Part shown: positions 10,618 to 21,816 of the stretch, piece by piece
Position numbering within the stretch: the first letter of the stretch is position 1
How the letters are laid out: each line of letters opens with the position of its first letter
NCBI RefSeq assembly: GCF_030149425.1
Contig: NZ_JASBRQ010000088.1
Location: 1-64,000, forward strand
DNA length: 64,000 nt
From: Maricaulis sp.
Lineage (GTDB): Bacteria; Pseudomonadota; Alphaproteobacteria; Caulobacterales; Maricaulaceae
Direction: 5' to 3'
The notes under the pieces: generated by a model
The model's database searches: none
The model's input: the letters and a program-made list of their open reading frames with translations, nothing else
What the model was told of the DNA's origin: nothing
Position numbers and translations under genes: made by a program

Positions 10618-11244
10618 GTGACGGAAGATAACGGCGCGCTCGACGGACACGGGGAAAAACCCTCCCGCCGCGACTTCATCTACATCGCTGCAGGCGGCGC
10701 GACCGCCGTTGGCGGCGGTCTGGTGCTTTGGCCATTTGTCGATCAGATGAACCCGGCAGCGGATACGCTGGCTCTGGGCTCGATCCGGGTCGATGTTTCC
10801 CAGCTCCTTCCGGGCTCGGAAATGACGGTGATGTGGCGCGGTGCGCCGGTCTTCATCCGTCACCGCACGGAAGAAGAGGTGGCTGAGGCCCGTGACGTCG
10901 AATTGTCGGCTCTGCCCGATGAAGACGCACGCAATGACAACCTGCCCGAGGGCACGCCCGCGATTGATGCCAATCGCGTGCTGCGCTCCGAGTTCCTGAT
11001 CGTCAAAGGCAATTGCACCCACCTGGGCTGCGTGCCGACGAGCCAGGAGACCAATGCGGGTGGCGAGTACAATGCTTGGTACTGCCCGTGCCACGGTTCG
11101 CACTACGACAAATCTGCGCGCATCCGTCGCGGCCCGGCACCTGAAAATCTGCCGGTTCCGGACTATTTCTTCGAAAGCGAAACCACCGTGAAAATCGGTC
11201 TGAACGATGAAGAACGCGCTAACTCCGGGTGGGCTGTAGCATGA
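10618..11244 (+). CDS. petA: Ubiquinol-cytochrome c reductase, Rieske iron-sulfur subunit
   Basis: GTG start; TAT-like [18 protein letters not shown] and Rieske CTHLGC...CPCHGSHYD. Confidence 0.95.
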   Translation: MTEDNGALDGHGEKPSRRDFIYIAAGGATAVGGGLVLWPFVDQMNPAADTLALGSIRVDVSQLLPGSEMTVMWRGAPVFIRHRTEEEVAEARDVELSALPDEDARNDNLPEGTPAIDANRVLRSEFLIVKGNCTHLGCVPTSQETNAGGEYNAWYCPCHGSHYDKSARIRRGPAPENLPVPDYFFESETTVKIGLNDEERANSGWAVA

Positions 11245-12542
11245 GTGGACCTTCAACTTACGAACCGAAAACCGGCTTTACCAAGTGGCTCGACTCGCGC
11301 CTGCCGATCGTTCGCCTCGGCTGGGACAGCTTCGTCGATTTCCCGACGCCGCGTAACCTGAACTACTGGTGGACCTTCGGCGGTATTCTCGCCGTCTTCC
11401 TGATGATCCAGATCATCACCGGTATCGTTCTGGCGATGCACTACGTGCCGCACGAAGCCTATGCGTTCGACAGTGTCGAGCGCATCCGTCGTGACGTGAA
11501 TTTCGGCTGGATGATCCAGTCCATGCACGCCAATGGCGCCGCCTTCTTCTTCGTCGCGGTCTACCTGCACATGTTCCGCGGCCTTTATTACGGTTCCTAC
11601 AAGGCGCCGCGCGAAGTGCTGTGGATCCTGGGCGTTGTGATCTACCTGCTGATGATGGCCACGGCCTTCATGGGCTATGTCCTGCCGTGGGGCCAGATGT
11701 CCTACTGGGGCGCTATCGTGATCACCAACCTGATCGGCGCGCTGCCCTTCGTCGGCGATGCGATCCGCGAATGGCTCTGGGGCGGTTTCTCGGTTGGCCA
11801 GGCCACCCTCAACCGCTTCTTCTCGCTGCACTACCTCTTGCCCTTCGTGATTGCCGGCGTTGTCGGCCTGCACATCTGGGCGCTGCACGTTCCGGGCAAT
11901 GGCAATCCTGTCGGCCTCGAAGTGCGTGGCGGCAAGGACGGCAAGAAAGATACGCTGCCCTTCCACCCGTATTACACGGTGAAGGACGGCTTCGCGATCC
12001 TGGTCTATCTGATGGTCTTCGCGGTCTTCGTCTTCTTCCTGCCGACGGTTCTCGGTCACGCGGATAACTTCATCGAAGCCAACCCGCTTTCGACCCCGGC
12101 GCACATCGTTCCGGAATGGTATTTCCTGCCCTTCTACGCGATCCTGCGGGCCATCACCTTCGACATCGGCCCGATCGATGCGAAGCTCGGCGGCGTGCTG
12201 CTGATGTTCGGCGCCATTGCGATCCTGTTTGTCCTGCCCTGGCTGGATACGTCCAAGGTTCGCTCCATGCGCTACCGTCCGCTGACGCGCTGGTTCTTCA
12301 TCTTCTTCGTCCTGACCTGCTTCGGTCTGGGCTGGTGCGGTGCAAAGAACCCGGATGACTACGTGCTCGGTATTGAGGGCTTCAAATTCCTCTATTTCGG
12401 CCAGTTCCTGACGCTCTACTACTTCGCCTACTTCCTCGTCGTTCTCCCGGTCATGGGCATCGTCGAGAAGCCGAAGGAGCGTCCAGCCTCAATTGAAGCG
12501 GCAGTTCTGGGCAATAAAGCCAGCGCCCAGCCGGCGGAATAA
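11241..12542 (+). CDS. petB: Cytochrome b (bc1 complex)
   Basis: Cyt b core ([42 protein letters not shown]); ATGA overlap with petA. Confidence 0.95.
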   Translation: MSGPSTYEPKTGFTKWLDSRLPIVRLGWDSFVDFPTPRNLNYWWTFGGILAVFLMIQIITGIVLAMHYVPHEAYAFDSVERIRRDVNFGWMIQSMHANGAAFFFVAVYLHMFRGLYYGSYKAPREVLWILGVVIYLLMMATAFMGYVLPWGQMSYWGAIVITNLIGALPFVGDAIREWLWGGFSVGQATLNRFFSLHYLLPFVIAGVVGLHIWALHVPGNGNPVGLEVRGGKDGKKDTLPFHPYYTVKDGFAILVYLMVFAVFVFFLPTVLGHADNFIEANPLSTPAHIVPEWYFLPFYAILRAITFDIGPIDAKLGGVLLMFGAIAILFVLPWLDTSKVRSMRYRPLTRWFFIFFVLTCFGLGWCGAKNPDDYVLGIEGFKFLYFGQFLTLYYFAYFLVVLPVMGIVEKPKERPASIEAAVLGNKASAQPAE

Positions 12543-12553
12543 GGATCAAGATC

Positions 12554-13354
12554 ATGAAAATGACCCGTCTTATTGCAGCCGGTCTGGCAGCGCTTGGTCT
12601 GTCCGCGGCGGCTGGTGCTGCTCCGGGCGACTACAAGGCTCCTGAGCACCATCACTGGCACCATTCCGGTCCGTTCGGCACCTATGACCGTTCGGCTATC
12701 CAGCGTGGCTACCAGATCTATGTCGAGGTCTGCGCCTCGTGCCACTCGATGGATCTGCTGAGCTTCCGTAATCTGGGTGAGCGCGGCGGTCCGTTCGAGG
12801 ATGAGCGCTTCCCGAACGCCAACGATAACCCGCTGGTCATGCAGCTGGCCGCGTCCTACACGCGCCAGTGGGCTGGTGAAGTTGACGATGCCGGCGATCC
12901 GCGGATCCGCCCGGGCATCCCGGCCGACACCTTCCCGGCACCGTACGAGAACGAGCAGATTGCTCGTGGCTCCAATAATGGTGCCCTGCCGCCGGACCTC
13001 TCGGTCATGACCCGCGCCCGTCACCACGGCACCGATTATGTCCGCTCGCTGATGCTGGGCTACAAGGACGCGCCGGAAGGTGTCGAGCTGGGTGCCGGTC
13101 AGTATTACAACGAGTATTTCGGCCCGATCTCGATGGCTCCGCAGCTTGTCGACGGTCTGATCGAGTATGCCGACGGTACGGAAGCGACCAAGGAACAGAT
13201 GGCGGAAGACATTGCCGTCTTCCTGACCTGGGCTGCCGACCCGCACCAGGATATCCGCAAGCAGACGGGGCTGATGGTGCTGCTTTTCCTCTTCGTCCTG
13301 ACCATTCTGGTCTATCTGGCCTATCGCCAGATCTGGGCGAACGTCGAGCACTAG
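12554..13354 (+). CDS. petC: Cytochrome c1
   Basis: Signal peptide, CASCH haem motif, C-terminal TM anchor; follows petB. Confidence 0.93.
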   Translation: MKMTRLIAAGLAALGLSAAAGAAPGDYKAPEHHHWHHSGPFGTYDRSAIQRGYQIYVEVCASCHSMDLLSFRNLGERGGPFEDERFPNANDNPLVMQLAASYTRQWAGEVDDAGDPRIRPGIPADTFPAPYENEQIARGSNNGALPPDLSVMTRARHHGTDYVRSLMLGYKDAPEGVELGAGQYYNEYFGPISMAPQLVDGLIEYADGTEATKEQMAEDIAVFLTWAADPHQDIRKQTGLMVLLFLFVLTILVYLAYRQIWANVEH

Positions 13355-13380
13355 GCATTGCCGAACGCTGAACAGAATCA

Positions 13381-13408
13381 GGCCGCGGCGTTCGTCCGCG
13401 GCCTTTTT
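13381..13408 (+). terminator. Rho-independent terminator after petABC
   Basis: ggccgcgg-cgttcgt-ccgcggccttttt. Confidence 0.8.
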
Positions 13409-13431
13409 CTTGGCCGCCAGGGAGTAGATTG

Positions 13432-14313
13432 ATGAGTGAATGGACGATTGGTGTGATCGGCGGTTCCGGGCTCTACGCCCTGGAAGGGCTGGAAAATGTT
13501 CGGACCCAGGCTTGGGAAACGGCCTGGGGTTTCCCCTCTGCCGAGTTGACCTTTGGTGAGCTGAACGGCGTCAATTTCGTCTTTCTGCCGCGCCATGGCT
13601 CCGGCCACACCCTGTCTCCGTCCGAACTGCCCTATCAGGCCAATATTGCGGCACTGAAACAGGCCGGCTGCACCGATATCCTGGCGATCTCAGCCTGTGG
13701 ATCGCTGCGCGAGGACTACGCGCCGGGCCATTTCGTGCTGATCGACCAATATGTCGACCGGACCCGGCAACGCCCGATGAGTTTCTTCGGTGAGGGATGT
13801 ATTGCCCATGTGCCGATGGCTGACCCGGTTTGCTCCCGTCTCAGTGGTCTGGCGTTTGATGCGGCGCAGGATGCCGGTATCGCGGCCACGCGCGGCGGCT
13901 CCTATCTGGTCATGGAAGGTCCGCAATTCTCGACCCGCGCGGAAAGTGAGCTTTATCGCTCATGGGGGCTGGATGTGATCGGCATGACCAACATGCCCGA
14001 AGCTCGTCTCGCCCGCGAAGCCGAGCTGCCTTATGCCGCTATTGCCATGGTGACGGATTATGACTGCTGGCACGAGAGCGAGGACAGCGTCGATGTTGCC
14101 GCCGTGCTCGAGGTCATGCAGGGCAATACGCTCAAGGCCAAGGCGATGCTCAGCCAGCTTGCCACGACCTTGGCCAATACCGAGCGGACCGCCTCGCCGG
14201 ACGGTATCGAGACCTGCCTGGATACGGCCATCGTGACCCCGCGCAGCCATCGCCTCGGGGCTGCTGTAGAGCGGCTTGCGAGCCTGGTCCCGCGCGTTTT
14301 TGCAGCGGATTGA
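13432..14313 (+). CDS. mtnP: S-methyl-5'-thioadenosine phosphorylase
   Basis: IGVIGGSGLYALEGLENV...FLPRHGSGHTLSPSELPYQANI...MEGPQFSTRAESELYRSWGLDVIGMTNMPEARLAREAEL. Confidence 0.92.
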   Translation: MSEWTIGVIGGSGLYALEGLENVRTQAWETAWGFPSAELTFGELNGVNFVFLPRHGSGHTLSPSELPYQANIAALKQAGCTDILAISACGSLREDYAPGHFVLIDQYVDRTRQRPMSFFGEGCIAHVPMADPVCSRLSGLAFDAAQDAGIAATRGGSYLVMEGPQFSTRAESELYRSWGLDVIGMTNMPEARLAREAELPYAAIAMVTDYDCWHESEDSVDVAAVLEVMQGNTLKAKAMLSQLATTLANTERTASPDGIETCLDTAIVTPRSHRLGAAVERLASLVPRVFAAD

Positions 14314-14411
14314 TCAATTTCCGCCCACGCGGGTCTTTTGCGCCTGCGACCGGTCGTCCATAAAGACCATCCGGTTGGTGAAAGTGTGCCGGGTTTGCAG
14401 CGGGGGTTGTC

Positions 14412-14807
14412 ATGCTGAGTGTGGTTTTGAGTTCAACTCTGATGCTGGCGGTGCAAGAGCCGATCACTCTGCCGCGTCCGGCCGTGGAATGCGCCCAGCA
14501 TCTCACCAATGCCCGCGCCCGGCATAATTGCCTCGAAGACTTGCTCGGCCAGGCCGAGACGCAAATGGACGCTGCGGCCGCAGGAGCGTCCGAGGAGGCC
14601 GAACTCGCCGATCTGGACAGTGGGGGCATGTTTGGCGCTGCTGCGGCCCTGGAGGCTGCTCAGGCCGCTTGGATGGCCTATCGTGATGCCGAGTGCGCGC
14701 GCCGTGGTGCGCTCATGATCCTGAGCGAGGATTCCCGTCGCGATGTGCTTCTGGATTGCCAGATTTCCCTGACCCGTGCCCGCACCACGGAATTGGAAGA
14801 GGCCTGA
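14412..14807 (+). CDS. LprI/DUF1311-like secreted protein
   Basis: Signal peptide, paired Cys, AAWMAYRDAECARRGAL motif typical of DUF1311. Confidence 0.65.
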   Translation: MLSVVLSSTLMLAVQEPITLPRPAVECAQHLTNARARHNCLEDLLGQAETQMDAAAAGASEEAELADLDSGGMFGAAAALEAAQAAWMAYRDAECARRGALMILSEDSRRDVLLDCQISLTRARTTELEEA

Positions 14808-14808
14808 C

Positions 14809-15450
14809 GTGTCGAGACCCCGCCTTTTTATCGGCAATCGCCGTTTCTCAAGCTGGTCGCTGCGGGCCTGGCAGGTGTTGAAGAAGTCTGGCCTGGACTT
14901 CGAGGAAGTTCTGATCCCGCTGAACGATGTTGATACGCGGTCGGCCATCTCGGCGATCTCGCCTGGCGGTACCGTGCCGGCGCTGCATACCGATGACGGG
15001 GTGATCTGGGATTCTCTGGCGATCTGTGAATGGGCCGCGGAACAGGTGCCATCGCTCTGGCCGGCGGCCGCGCCGCTCCGGCACCGGGCCCGCTCGGCAA
15101 CGAGCGCGATGCATGCCGGCTTCCTGGCCTTGCGTGAACATTGCCCGATGGATCTGGGGCGTGAACCCGCGGCTATGGAGCTGAATGACGCCACGCGGAT
15201 GGATGTCGCGCTGATGCAGGCGCTCTGGCATGATGTCGCCACTCCGGCCGGCCCTTACCTGTTCGGTGAATGGTCGATCGCCGATGCATTCTTCACCCCG
15301 GCAGCGACCCGTTTCCGCAGCTATGCCATTGATCTGCACAGCGAAGCGCAAGCCTATTGCGACCGGCTGCTGGCCGATGAAGACTTTCTCTCCTGGGAAG
15401 CCGGTGCGCTCGAGGAAGACTTCCCCAACCCCTATGAAAACCCGATCTAG
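14809..15450 (+). CDS. Glutathione S-transferase family protein
   Basis: RLFIGNRRFSSWSLRAWQVLKKSGLDFEEVLIPL...ISPGGTVPALHTDDGVIWDSLAICEW. Confidence 0.85.
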   Translation: MSRPRLFIGNRRFSSWSLRAWQVLKKSGLDFEEVLIPLNDVDTRSAISAISPGGTVPALHTDDGVIWDSLAICEWAAEQVPSLWPAAAPLRHRARSATSAMHAGFLALREHCPMDLGREPAAMELNDATRMDVALMQALWHDVATPAGPYLFGEWSIADAFFTPAATRFRSYAIDLHSEAQAYCDRLLADEDFLSWEAGALEEDFPNPYENPI

Positions 15451-15470
15451 CGGCGCAATGAGTGAATGCC

Positions 15471-15998
15471 ATGGACCTGAAATCCGCGATCCGCACGATT
15501 CCTGACTACCCCAAGCCGGGCATCATGTTCCGCGACGTGACCACGCTGATCGGCGATGCGCGGGCCTTCCGCATCGCCGTTGATCTTATGGTCCACCCCT
15601 GGGCCGGTACCAAGATCGACCGGGTCGCCGGGACCGAGGCGCGTGGCTTTATTCTCGGGGGTGCGGTGGCGCATCAGCTGTCTGTCGGTTTCACACCGGT
15701 CCGCAAGAAGGGCAAGCTGCCCCATCGCACTCTGATCGAGGAATACGAGCTCGAATACGGCGTCGATTCCATCGAAATTCATGTCGATGCGATCAATGAG
15801 GGTGACCGGGTCTTGCTGGTCGATGACCTGATTGCGACCGGAGGTACGGCCGAGGCGTCGATCAAGCTGCTGCAGCGGGCCGGAGCCACCGTTGTCGGTG
15901 CTGCATTCGTCATCGATCTGCCCGATCTGGGCGGGGCCAAACGGATTGAAGCGTTGGGCGTGCCGGTCTCCTCGCTGGTCGAGTTTGACGGCGAGTAG
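15471..15998 (+). CDS. apt: Adenine phosphoribosyltransferase
   Basis: [52 protein letters not shown] motif. Confidence 0.93.
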   Translation: MDLKSAIRTIPDYPKPGIMFRDVTTLIGDARAFRIAVDLMVHPWAGTKIDRVAGTEARGFILGGAVAHQLSVGFTPVRKKGKLPHRTLIEEYELEYGVDSIEIHVDAINEGDRVLLVDDLIATGGTAEASIKLLQRAGATVVGAAFVIDLPDLGGAKRIEALGVPVSSLVEFDGE

Positions 15999-16003
15999 GC
16001 CCA

Positions 16004-16453
16004 ATGTGGCGGGCCAGGCAAATCCTCAGCGCCCACCCGGTTTCCTACTCCATGGTGCTTCTCATTCTCGCATTCGAGGTGAGCTATGGCCTGGCCTGGG
16101 CCGTGCTGGGTCTTGCGGCGAGGCTGGGGTTTCTCGGTGAGGGTGCCCTTAACCCGCATATGAGCGATTTCATCGCCAGCACCAGTTTCCTGCAGGAGAC
16201 CGCTTTCTTTGGCAGCGTCGCTTTCCTGGTCGGCTCCCTGCTGCTGCTCCTCGCAGGCTCACGCCGGGTTCTGCCGGTGTTCGTTGCCGCGTTCCTGCTC
16301 GACAAGTTGGACTGGTTCGCCCTGACCGGAAACGAGCATTACGACAATATTCTCGCCGGCCAGTCGGAGTTGAGCGGGTACGCGGCTATCGCCGCGCACA
16401 CACTCGTTATCTACCTGCTTTTCAGCCTGCGGCTGAAAGGCGATCTGCGCTAG
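16004..16453 (+). CDS. Hypothetical integral membrane protein
   Basis: Intact 149-aa ORF with about 4 hydrophobic segments, tightly packed behind apt. Confidence 0.6.
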   Translation: MWRARQILSAHPVSYSMVLLILAFEVSYGLAWAVLGLAARLGFLGEGALNPHMSDFIASTSFLQETAFFGSVAFLVGSLLLLLAGSRRVLPVFVAAFLLDKLDWFALTGNEHYDNILAGQSELSGYAAIAAHTLVIYLLFSLRLKGDLR

Positions 16454-16456
16454 CGC

Positions 16457-17938
16457 CTAGTCGGCGATCAGCTCCCGCACATCCCGGGCGAAAACCTCCA
16501 AGGACGGCTCGTGGATGTACATCATGTGACCGGCTTCATAATAGGTGAAGGTCACCCGGTCCTGATCGAAGCCAGGCTGGTTGAACATAAGCTCGGCTGA
16601 GAAGAACGGTGTGGCGAGGTCGTAATACCCCTGCGCGACCAGCACTTCGAGATCGGAATTCTGACGCATGGCCCGTGCCACCCAGGGCACGACATTGATG
16701 TAGTTATTGCCGCCGGATCGGCCGGTATCCCAGTTCCAGCCGCGCACGCCGCCAATGGTGGAATAATACTCGGTGATCTCGACGCCGAGATTGCGGGTGA
16801 AATAGTCCAGCATGGAGGCGGTGAAGCTGGCATCGATGCCATAGAAGCTCGGGTCCGTCTCCGGCCCCTCGCCGACAGCGTCGACCTCGACACCGGTGAA
16901 GCGGCTGTCGAGACGACCGACAGACAGGCCCTCATCGCGGCGCAGCTCACGCTGGAAGCGGCGCAGCGAGACCCGCATATTGGCGCGTTCCAGGAAGTCC
17001 TCGGACAGGCCGGTAAAGGTCGCCAGGCCGGAAATGACGCTGGCCTGGCGCGTCGCATCGAGCGTGACGCCGTACATCAGAGCCGGCATGTATTCCTCGA
17101 TAGCAAACTCGCGCGCATCAGCCAGGAAAGCTTCCAGGTCATTATCCCAGGCCGCCCGATCGACCTTGTCGTGATACCACGCCGTCGCGGCAAAGCCCGG
17201 CATCAGCCCGACATAGCCGATATCATTGCCTGGCGAGGTGTCGTCATAGCGGAAGTCCAGAACCGTGGAGATCAGCGCGACGCCATTGATCGCCACATCG
17301 GTATATCCACCCTCAAGCTCATTCAGCAGTGCACCGATCCGCAACGTGCCATAGCTTTCGCCCAGCAGGTATTTCGGCGAGTTCCAGCGGCGGTTCTCGC
17401 TGAGCCACAGACGGATAAATGCCGCCAGGCTCTCGGCGTCCTCGTTCACACCCCAGAAGTCAGAGGCGTCGGTGTCGCCCAGGGCGCGGCTCCAGCCGGT
17501 GCCGACCGGGTCGACGAAGACGAGATCGGCAACATCGAGGATGGAGTGGACATTCTCGACGATGTCATAGGGCGCGGCGCCGTCATCTTCGGCATTGGGC
17601 AGGGCCAGGCGCTGCGGGCCAAAGACGCCCATATGCAGCCAGAGGCTCGCCGAACCCGGACCGCCATTGAACACAAAGGCCACCGGGCGCGTACGCGGAT
17701 CACCCATATTGTCGGCAATATAAGCGGTGGTGAAGATCGATGCGGTCGCATTGCCGTCGCTGTCATGCAGGAAGGTTTCTCCGGCCGTGACGGAGTAGCG
17801 GATACGCTGGCCATCAATGGTGACCTGGCCGCGGCTTTCATAGACGCGCGGTTCCGGCGTGTCGCCGTTCTCCTGAGCCTGGGCGGGTGCAAGGCTGAGC
17901 GTGGCCGCGGCCAGCGCAGCGGCAAAGGTACGGAACAT
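16457..17938 (-). CDS. S10 family serine carboxypeptidase-like protein, secreted
   Basis: Signal peptide MFRTFAAALAAATLSLAPAQAQ; FVFNGGPGSASLWLHMG; LLGESYGTLR nucleophile motif. Confidence 0.85.
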   Translation of the reverse strand: MFRTFAAALAAATLSLAPAQAQENGDTPEPRVYESRGQVTIDGQRIRYSVTAGETFLHDSDGNATASIFTTAYIADNMGDPRTRPVAFVFNGGPGSASLWLHMGVFGPQRLALPNAEDDGAAPYDIVENVHSILDVADLVFVDPVGTGWSRALGDTDASDFWGVNEDAESLAAFIRLWLSENRRWNSPKYLLGESYGTLRIGALLNELEGGYTDVAINGVALISTVLDFRYDDTSPGNDIGYVGLMPGFAATAWYHDKVDRAAWDNDLEAFLADAREFAIEEYMPALMYGVTLDATRQASVISGLATFTGLSEDFLERANMRVSLRRFQRELRRDEGLSVGRLDSRFTGVEVDAVGEGPETDPSFYGIDASFTASMLDYFTRNLGVEITEYYSTIGGVRGWNWDTGRSGGNNYINVVPWVARAMRQNSDLEVLVAQGYYDLATPFFSAELMFNQPGFDQDRVTFTYYEAGHMMYIHEPSLEVFARDVRELIAD

Positions 17939-18053
17939 GGATGATCTCCCCGGTGATTTTCGCGGCAGTCTAGTCAGCGTGGCGCAGGTCGTGAAGTGAC
18001 CAGCCTGTAAGCTAAGACTTGGGGCTAAAGCCAAGTTGGGGTAGGGCAGGCGG

Positions 18054-18947
18054 ATGAATTATCGCCACGCTTTCCATGCCGGCAATTTTGCCGACATTCT
18101 CAAACACCTGGTCCTGACCCTTTGCCTTGAACATCTCAAGGCCAAGCCCAAGCCAGTGCGTTATATCGACAGCCATTCCGGCATCGGTGCCTATGATCTG
18201 GCCTCCGAAGAGGCCGAGCGCTCGCCGGAATGGCGGGACGGGATTGGCAAACTGCTGGATGCCGATATTCCCGAAGCGGCCCGCCCGGCACTGGCGCCTT
18301 ATCTCGAGCTGATCCGCGAGATGAACCCCGATGGGCTCAAATCCTATCCCGGCTCGCCGGAGATCGCTGCACGGCTCTTGCGCGAAACTGACCGCATGCA
18401 CTTGTGCGAGCTGCACGCTGCCGACGCGGTAACGCTGGACGAGCGTTACAAGCGCGACAAGCGGGTAAAGGTTGAGAAACGGGATGGCTACAAGGCGATC
18501 CAGGCCCTGGTGCCGCCGCCTGAAAAGCGCGGCCTGGTGCTGGTTGATCCGCCGTTCGAGGATCGCGACGAGCTGGCCCACATGGCCGAGGCGGTCATGG
18601 GGGCGATTGGCAAATGGCCGACCGGCACATTCATATTCTGGCGGTCCTTGAAAAACCTCTGGGCCGCGGACCGCTTCGATGCCGGTCTCGCCCATTGGCT
18701 GATCACGGAACAGGGCATTGACCCGGAAAAAATCCTGCGTGCGGACCTCTGGACCCGGGACCTGGCCAGCGAAGGCAAGCTGGCCGGTGCCGGTGTGGTC
18801 ATCGTCAATCCGCCCTGGACGCTTGAAGAGCAGCTAATTGGAGCGCTGCCCTGGTTGGCGGATACCCTGGCCCAGGGCGATGGCTATGGCTGGCGCGTGG
18901 ATGGGGCATTCACCGACGAGGATCTCGAGGATCTGGCTGACGATTAA
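18054..18947 (+). CDS. rlmJ: 23S rRNA (adenine(2030)-N6)-methyltransferase
   Basis: MNYRHAFHAGNFADILKHLVL...YIDSHSGIGAYDL...LVLVDPPFE. Confidence 0.93.
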   Translation: MNYRHAFHAGNFADILKHLVLTLCLEHLKAKPKPVRYIDSHSGIGAYDLASEEAERSPEWRDGIGKLLDADIPEAARPALAPYLELIREMNPDGLKSYPGSPEIAARLLRETDRMHLCELHAADAVTLDERYKRDKRVKVEKRDGYKAIQALVPPPEKRGLVLVDPPFEDRDELAHMAEAVMGAIGKWPTGTFIFWRSLKNLWAADRFDAGLAHWLITEQGIDPEKILRADLWTRDLASEGKLAGAGVVIVNPPWTLEEQLIGALPWLADTLAQGDGYGWRVDGAFTDEDLEDLADD

Positions 18948-18951
18948 AGCC

Positions 18952-19830
18952 TCAGTAGTTTTCCCCCGCCTCATCCCACCAGGGATGCCATGACGGCAGA
19001 TCGCTGGAGACCTTGCCCGGGAATTCCGGCGGACGCTTTTCGAGGAAGGACATCACGCCTTCCTTCGCATCCTCGCCCATACCCGCTTCCAGAATGCCCA
19101 GGGTCTCAACGCGATGCGCTTCCATCGGGTGGGCGGCGCCCTGCATGCGCCAGGCCATGCGCCGCATCATCGCCAGGGAGACCGGCGAGCAGCGCTCCGC
19201 AATCTGGCGGGCCCGGTCGCGCGCCTCTGCCATCAGGTCCTCGGCCGGCATGACGCGGGCGACGAGGCCAGCCTCATAGGCCTCTGCGGCCGGGAAGGTC
19301 CGGCCGGTCAGGCCCCAGTCCATGGCCGTGGAAATGCCAACGACGCGCGGCAGGAACCAGCTGGCGCAGCCGTCCCAGACAATGCCGCGGCGGGCGAACG
19401 GGTAGGCGAATTTGGCGTCGACCGAGGCCAGGCGGATATCCATCGGCAGGATCATGGTCGCCCCGATACCCACCGAGGCGCCGTTAATGGCGGCGATGAC
19501 GGGCTTGAGCGAGTTCCAGATGCGCAGATTGAGCACGCCGCCGCGGTCCCGCCATTTGGGATCCTTGGGATCGAACGTTCCCTCATGCTGGGTCTGGGAG
19601 ACCATGTCGAAAGTCTCTACCCCGGTGGCCAGGTCGGCGCCGGCGCAAAAGGCCGGCGATTCCCCCGTGACGATGACCGCCTTGACCGCATCATCCGCGT
19701 CGGCCGCGTCAAAGGCGGCCATGATCTCGTCGCCCATCTCATAGGTGAAGGCATTGAGCCGGTGCGGCCGGTTCATGGTGATGGTCGCGATTGCGTCCTC
19801 GACCTCGTAGCGGATCGTTTCAAACGTCAT
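18952..19830 (-). CDS. Enoyl-CoA hydratase/isomerase family protein
   Basis: Crotonase fold: TMNRPHRLNAFTYEM, GESPAFCAGADL, AAINGASVGIGATM. Confidence 0.88.
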   Translation of the reverse strand: MTFETIRYEVEDAIATITMNRPHRLNAFTYEMGDEIMAAFDAADADDAVKAVIVTGESPAFCAGADLATGVETFDMVSQTQHEGTFDPKDPKWRDRGGVLNLRIWNSLKPVIAAINGASVGIGATMILPMDIRLASVDAKFAYPFARRGIVWDGCASWFLPRVVGISTAMDWGLTGRTFPAAEAYEAGLVARVMPAEDLMAEARDRARQIAERCSPVSLAMMRRMAWRMQGAAHPMEAHRVETLGILEAGMGEDAKEGVMSFLEKRPPEFPGKVSSDLPSWHPWWDEAGENY

Positions 19831-19842
19831 GTCTTTCCCCTC

Positions 19843-21108
19843 CTAGTGATGGGCCTCATCTCCGGTGCCGAAGAGACGCCCGCCCTCGGTAACTAGAATG
19901 ATCGCTATCGCCGCCGCGCCCAAAAGGGTCTGGCCGGCGATTAACGGTATGGCTGTTCCGTCGTAAAGCTGGCCGATGGCCCAACCGAAAAAGGTGCCGC
20001 CAATCCCGCTCACCACGCCATAGGCGGCGGATGCCGTTCCGGCGATATGGCCCATGGGTTCCATGGCGATGGATGAGAAATTCGCCGCAATCAGGCCGAG
20101 CGCCGCCAGCGACACGGCGAGCAGAACCAGGAAGGCGGCCGTGCTTTGCACGCCCATAAGCAGGGTTGCGGTGTGAACCAGGCTGACGCTGGTGAAGATA
20201 ATCAGGGCAGTATGCGCGAGGCGCCTTTGTCCCAGCCGCTGCACCAGGCGTGAATTGATAAAGCTCATCACCCCCATCCCCGTTGCAATCGCGGCGAAGG
20301 CGAGGGGGAATTGATTGTCGCCGAGGCCATAGGTCTCCACGAAAACCTGCTGCGAGGAATTGAGGAAGGCGTAGAGGCCGCCGAAGAAGGCCATGGCGGC
20401 CAGCGTGTAACCGAGCAATTGCCGGTTGCGCAGGGCTTCGGCAAAGGTGGCGGCGATGGTGCGGACGCGCAGTCCGACGCGATATTCCGGATGCAGGGTT
20501 TCGGGCAGGCGGAGCTGGATCCAGGCCAGCAAAATCACCCCGAACACAAACAGCGCCCCGAAAATCCAGCGCCAGTCGGCGACGACCATGATCAGCTGCC
20601 CCATGGCCGGAGCCAGGACCGGAACCGCCATGAAGGCCGTCATCACCAGCGACATGATCTCTGCCATGCGCCGACCGGAGGTCAGGTCACGGGCGATGGC
20701 GACGGTGATAACACGGCTGGCGGCGGCAGCAGCGCCTTGGGCAAACCGGGCCAGCAACAGCAGGGTAAAGCTTGGCGTCAGCGCACAGATCAGTGTGACG
20801 ATGAGATAAACCGCAATCGCCCCCATCATGACCGGCTTGCGTCCGAAGCGGTCGGAGAGCGGGCCATAGACGATTTGGGCAATGGCGAAGCCGAGCAGGT
20901 AGGAGGCGATCACATTCTGCTGGCTGTTGGCGTGCTGGACCGAGAGGTCCTCGGCGATATCGTCGAGCGCCGGCAGCATCATGTCGATCGACAAGGCGAC
21001 GAGGCCGGTAATCGCCACCATCAAGGCGACCAGCTCCCAAAGCGGCAGCGGCAGTTCGGAGGCGTCGCCGGAGCGGGAAGCGCGGGATGGGGGAGGAGAT
21101 GGGGTCAT
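19843..21108 (-). CDS. Bcr/CflA-type MFS multidrug efflux transporter
   Basis: 12-TM pattern; LSIDMMLPALDDIAEDL, YGPLSDRFGRKPVMM. Confidence 0.85.
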   Translation of the reverse strand: MTPSPPPSRASRSGDASELPLPLWELVALMVAITGLVALSIDMMLPALDDIAEDLSVQHANSQQNVIASYLLGFAIAQIVYGPLSDRFGRKPVMMGAIAVYLIVTLICALTPSFTLLLLARFAQGAAAAASRVITVAIARDLTSGRRMAEIMSLVMTAFMAVPVLAPAMGQLIMVVADWRWIFGALFVFGVILLAWIQLRLPETLHPEYRVGLRVRTIAATFAEALRNRQLLGYTLAAMAFFGGLYAFLNSSQQVFVETYGLGDNQFPLAFAAIATGMGVMSFINSRLVQRLGQRRLAHTALIIFTSVSLVHTATLLMGVQSTAAFLVLLAVSLAALGLIAANFSSIAMEPMGHIAGTASAAYGVVSGIGGTFFGWAIGQLYDGTAIPLIAGQTLLGAAAIAIILVTEGGRLFGTGDEAHH

Positions 21109-21264
21109 GGAGGCCGGGACTTTGGGGTGCTCTGGGCTTATCCGCAAGCGTGTTGTTTTGTTTGCGCAATGATGGCTTTGCGCCGGATGTCATCTGCGGG
21201 CTAGGACCGGGCCATTGAATGCGCCGCGCCAACCGCCTATCTATCACATGGTAGAAGGTGGTGT

Positions 21265-21816
21265 GTGGTGCATATGGAACGCGCTCAAAAAGCAGAAGAA
21301 ATCCTCGACGCAGCCGAGCGCCTGGCGCGCCGGGGCGGCTATGGCGGTTTCAGCTTCCGCGACCTGGCCGGTGCTGTCGGGATCAAATCTGCAAGCGTGC
21401 ACTATCATTTTCCAACCAAGGAAGATCTCGGCGTCGCCATGACGCAGCGCTATAATGATCGCTTCCTCGACAGTCTTGGCGATCCGCGGGACAGCCGGTC
21501 ACCGGAGCAAAAGCGCGCCGCCTTTATCGCCGGCTTCCGCACCGCTCTGGTCGAAGAAAACCTGATGTGCCTGTGCGGTGTGCTCGGCGCGGAGAGCGCC
21601 TGCCTGCCCGAACCGGTCGCCGACGCGGCCCGCGCCTTTTTTGATCGCACGCGGGACTGGCTCGGCGCCGCACTCGAGAGTGATCCTGATCTGGTCGATG
21701 ATCAGGCACGCGAGGCGGCCGCGCTGGAACTCGTCGCTCGGCTGGAGGGCGCCATGATCATGGCGCAGTGCATGAAGGATGTGAGCGTGTTCGACCGGGT
21801 AACGGCGAGCGGTTAG
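21265..21816 (+). CDS. TetR/AcrR family transcriptional regulator
   Basis: [51 protein letters not shown]; divergent from the MFS gene. Confidence 0.85.
   Translation: MVHMERAQKAEEILDAAERLARRGGYGGFSFRDLAGAVGIKSASVHYHFPTKEDLGVAMTQRYNDRFLDSLGDPRDSRSPEQKRAAFIAGFRTALVEENLMCLCGVLGAESACLPEPVADAARAFFDRTRDWLGAALESDPDLVDDQAREAAALELVARLEGAMIMAQCMKDVSVFDRVTASG

Noticed and set aside
10081-11256. 391-aa minus-strand ORF spanning trmL and petA
   Set aside because: Out-of-frame shadow ORF over two strongly supported genes.
11253-12104. 283-aa minus-strand ORF antisense to petB (and similar antisense ORFs opposite petC, amtB, nadA, nadB)
   Set aside because: His/Asp/Glu-rich composition is the expected reverse complement of membrane or GC-rich codons.
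21200-21264. Possible TetR operator (cctatctatcacatggtagaaggtgg)
   Set aside because: Symmetry is too imperfect to claim, although an operator between the divergent MFS and tetR genes is expected.
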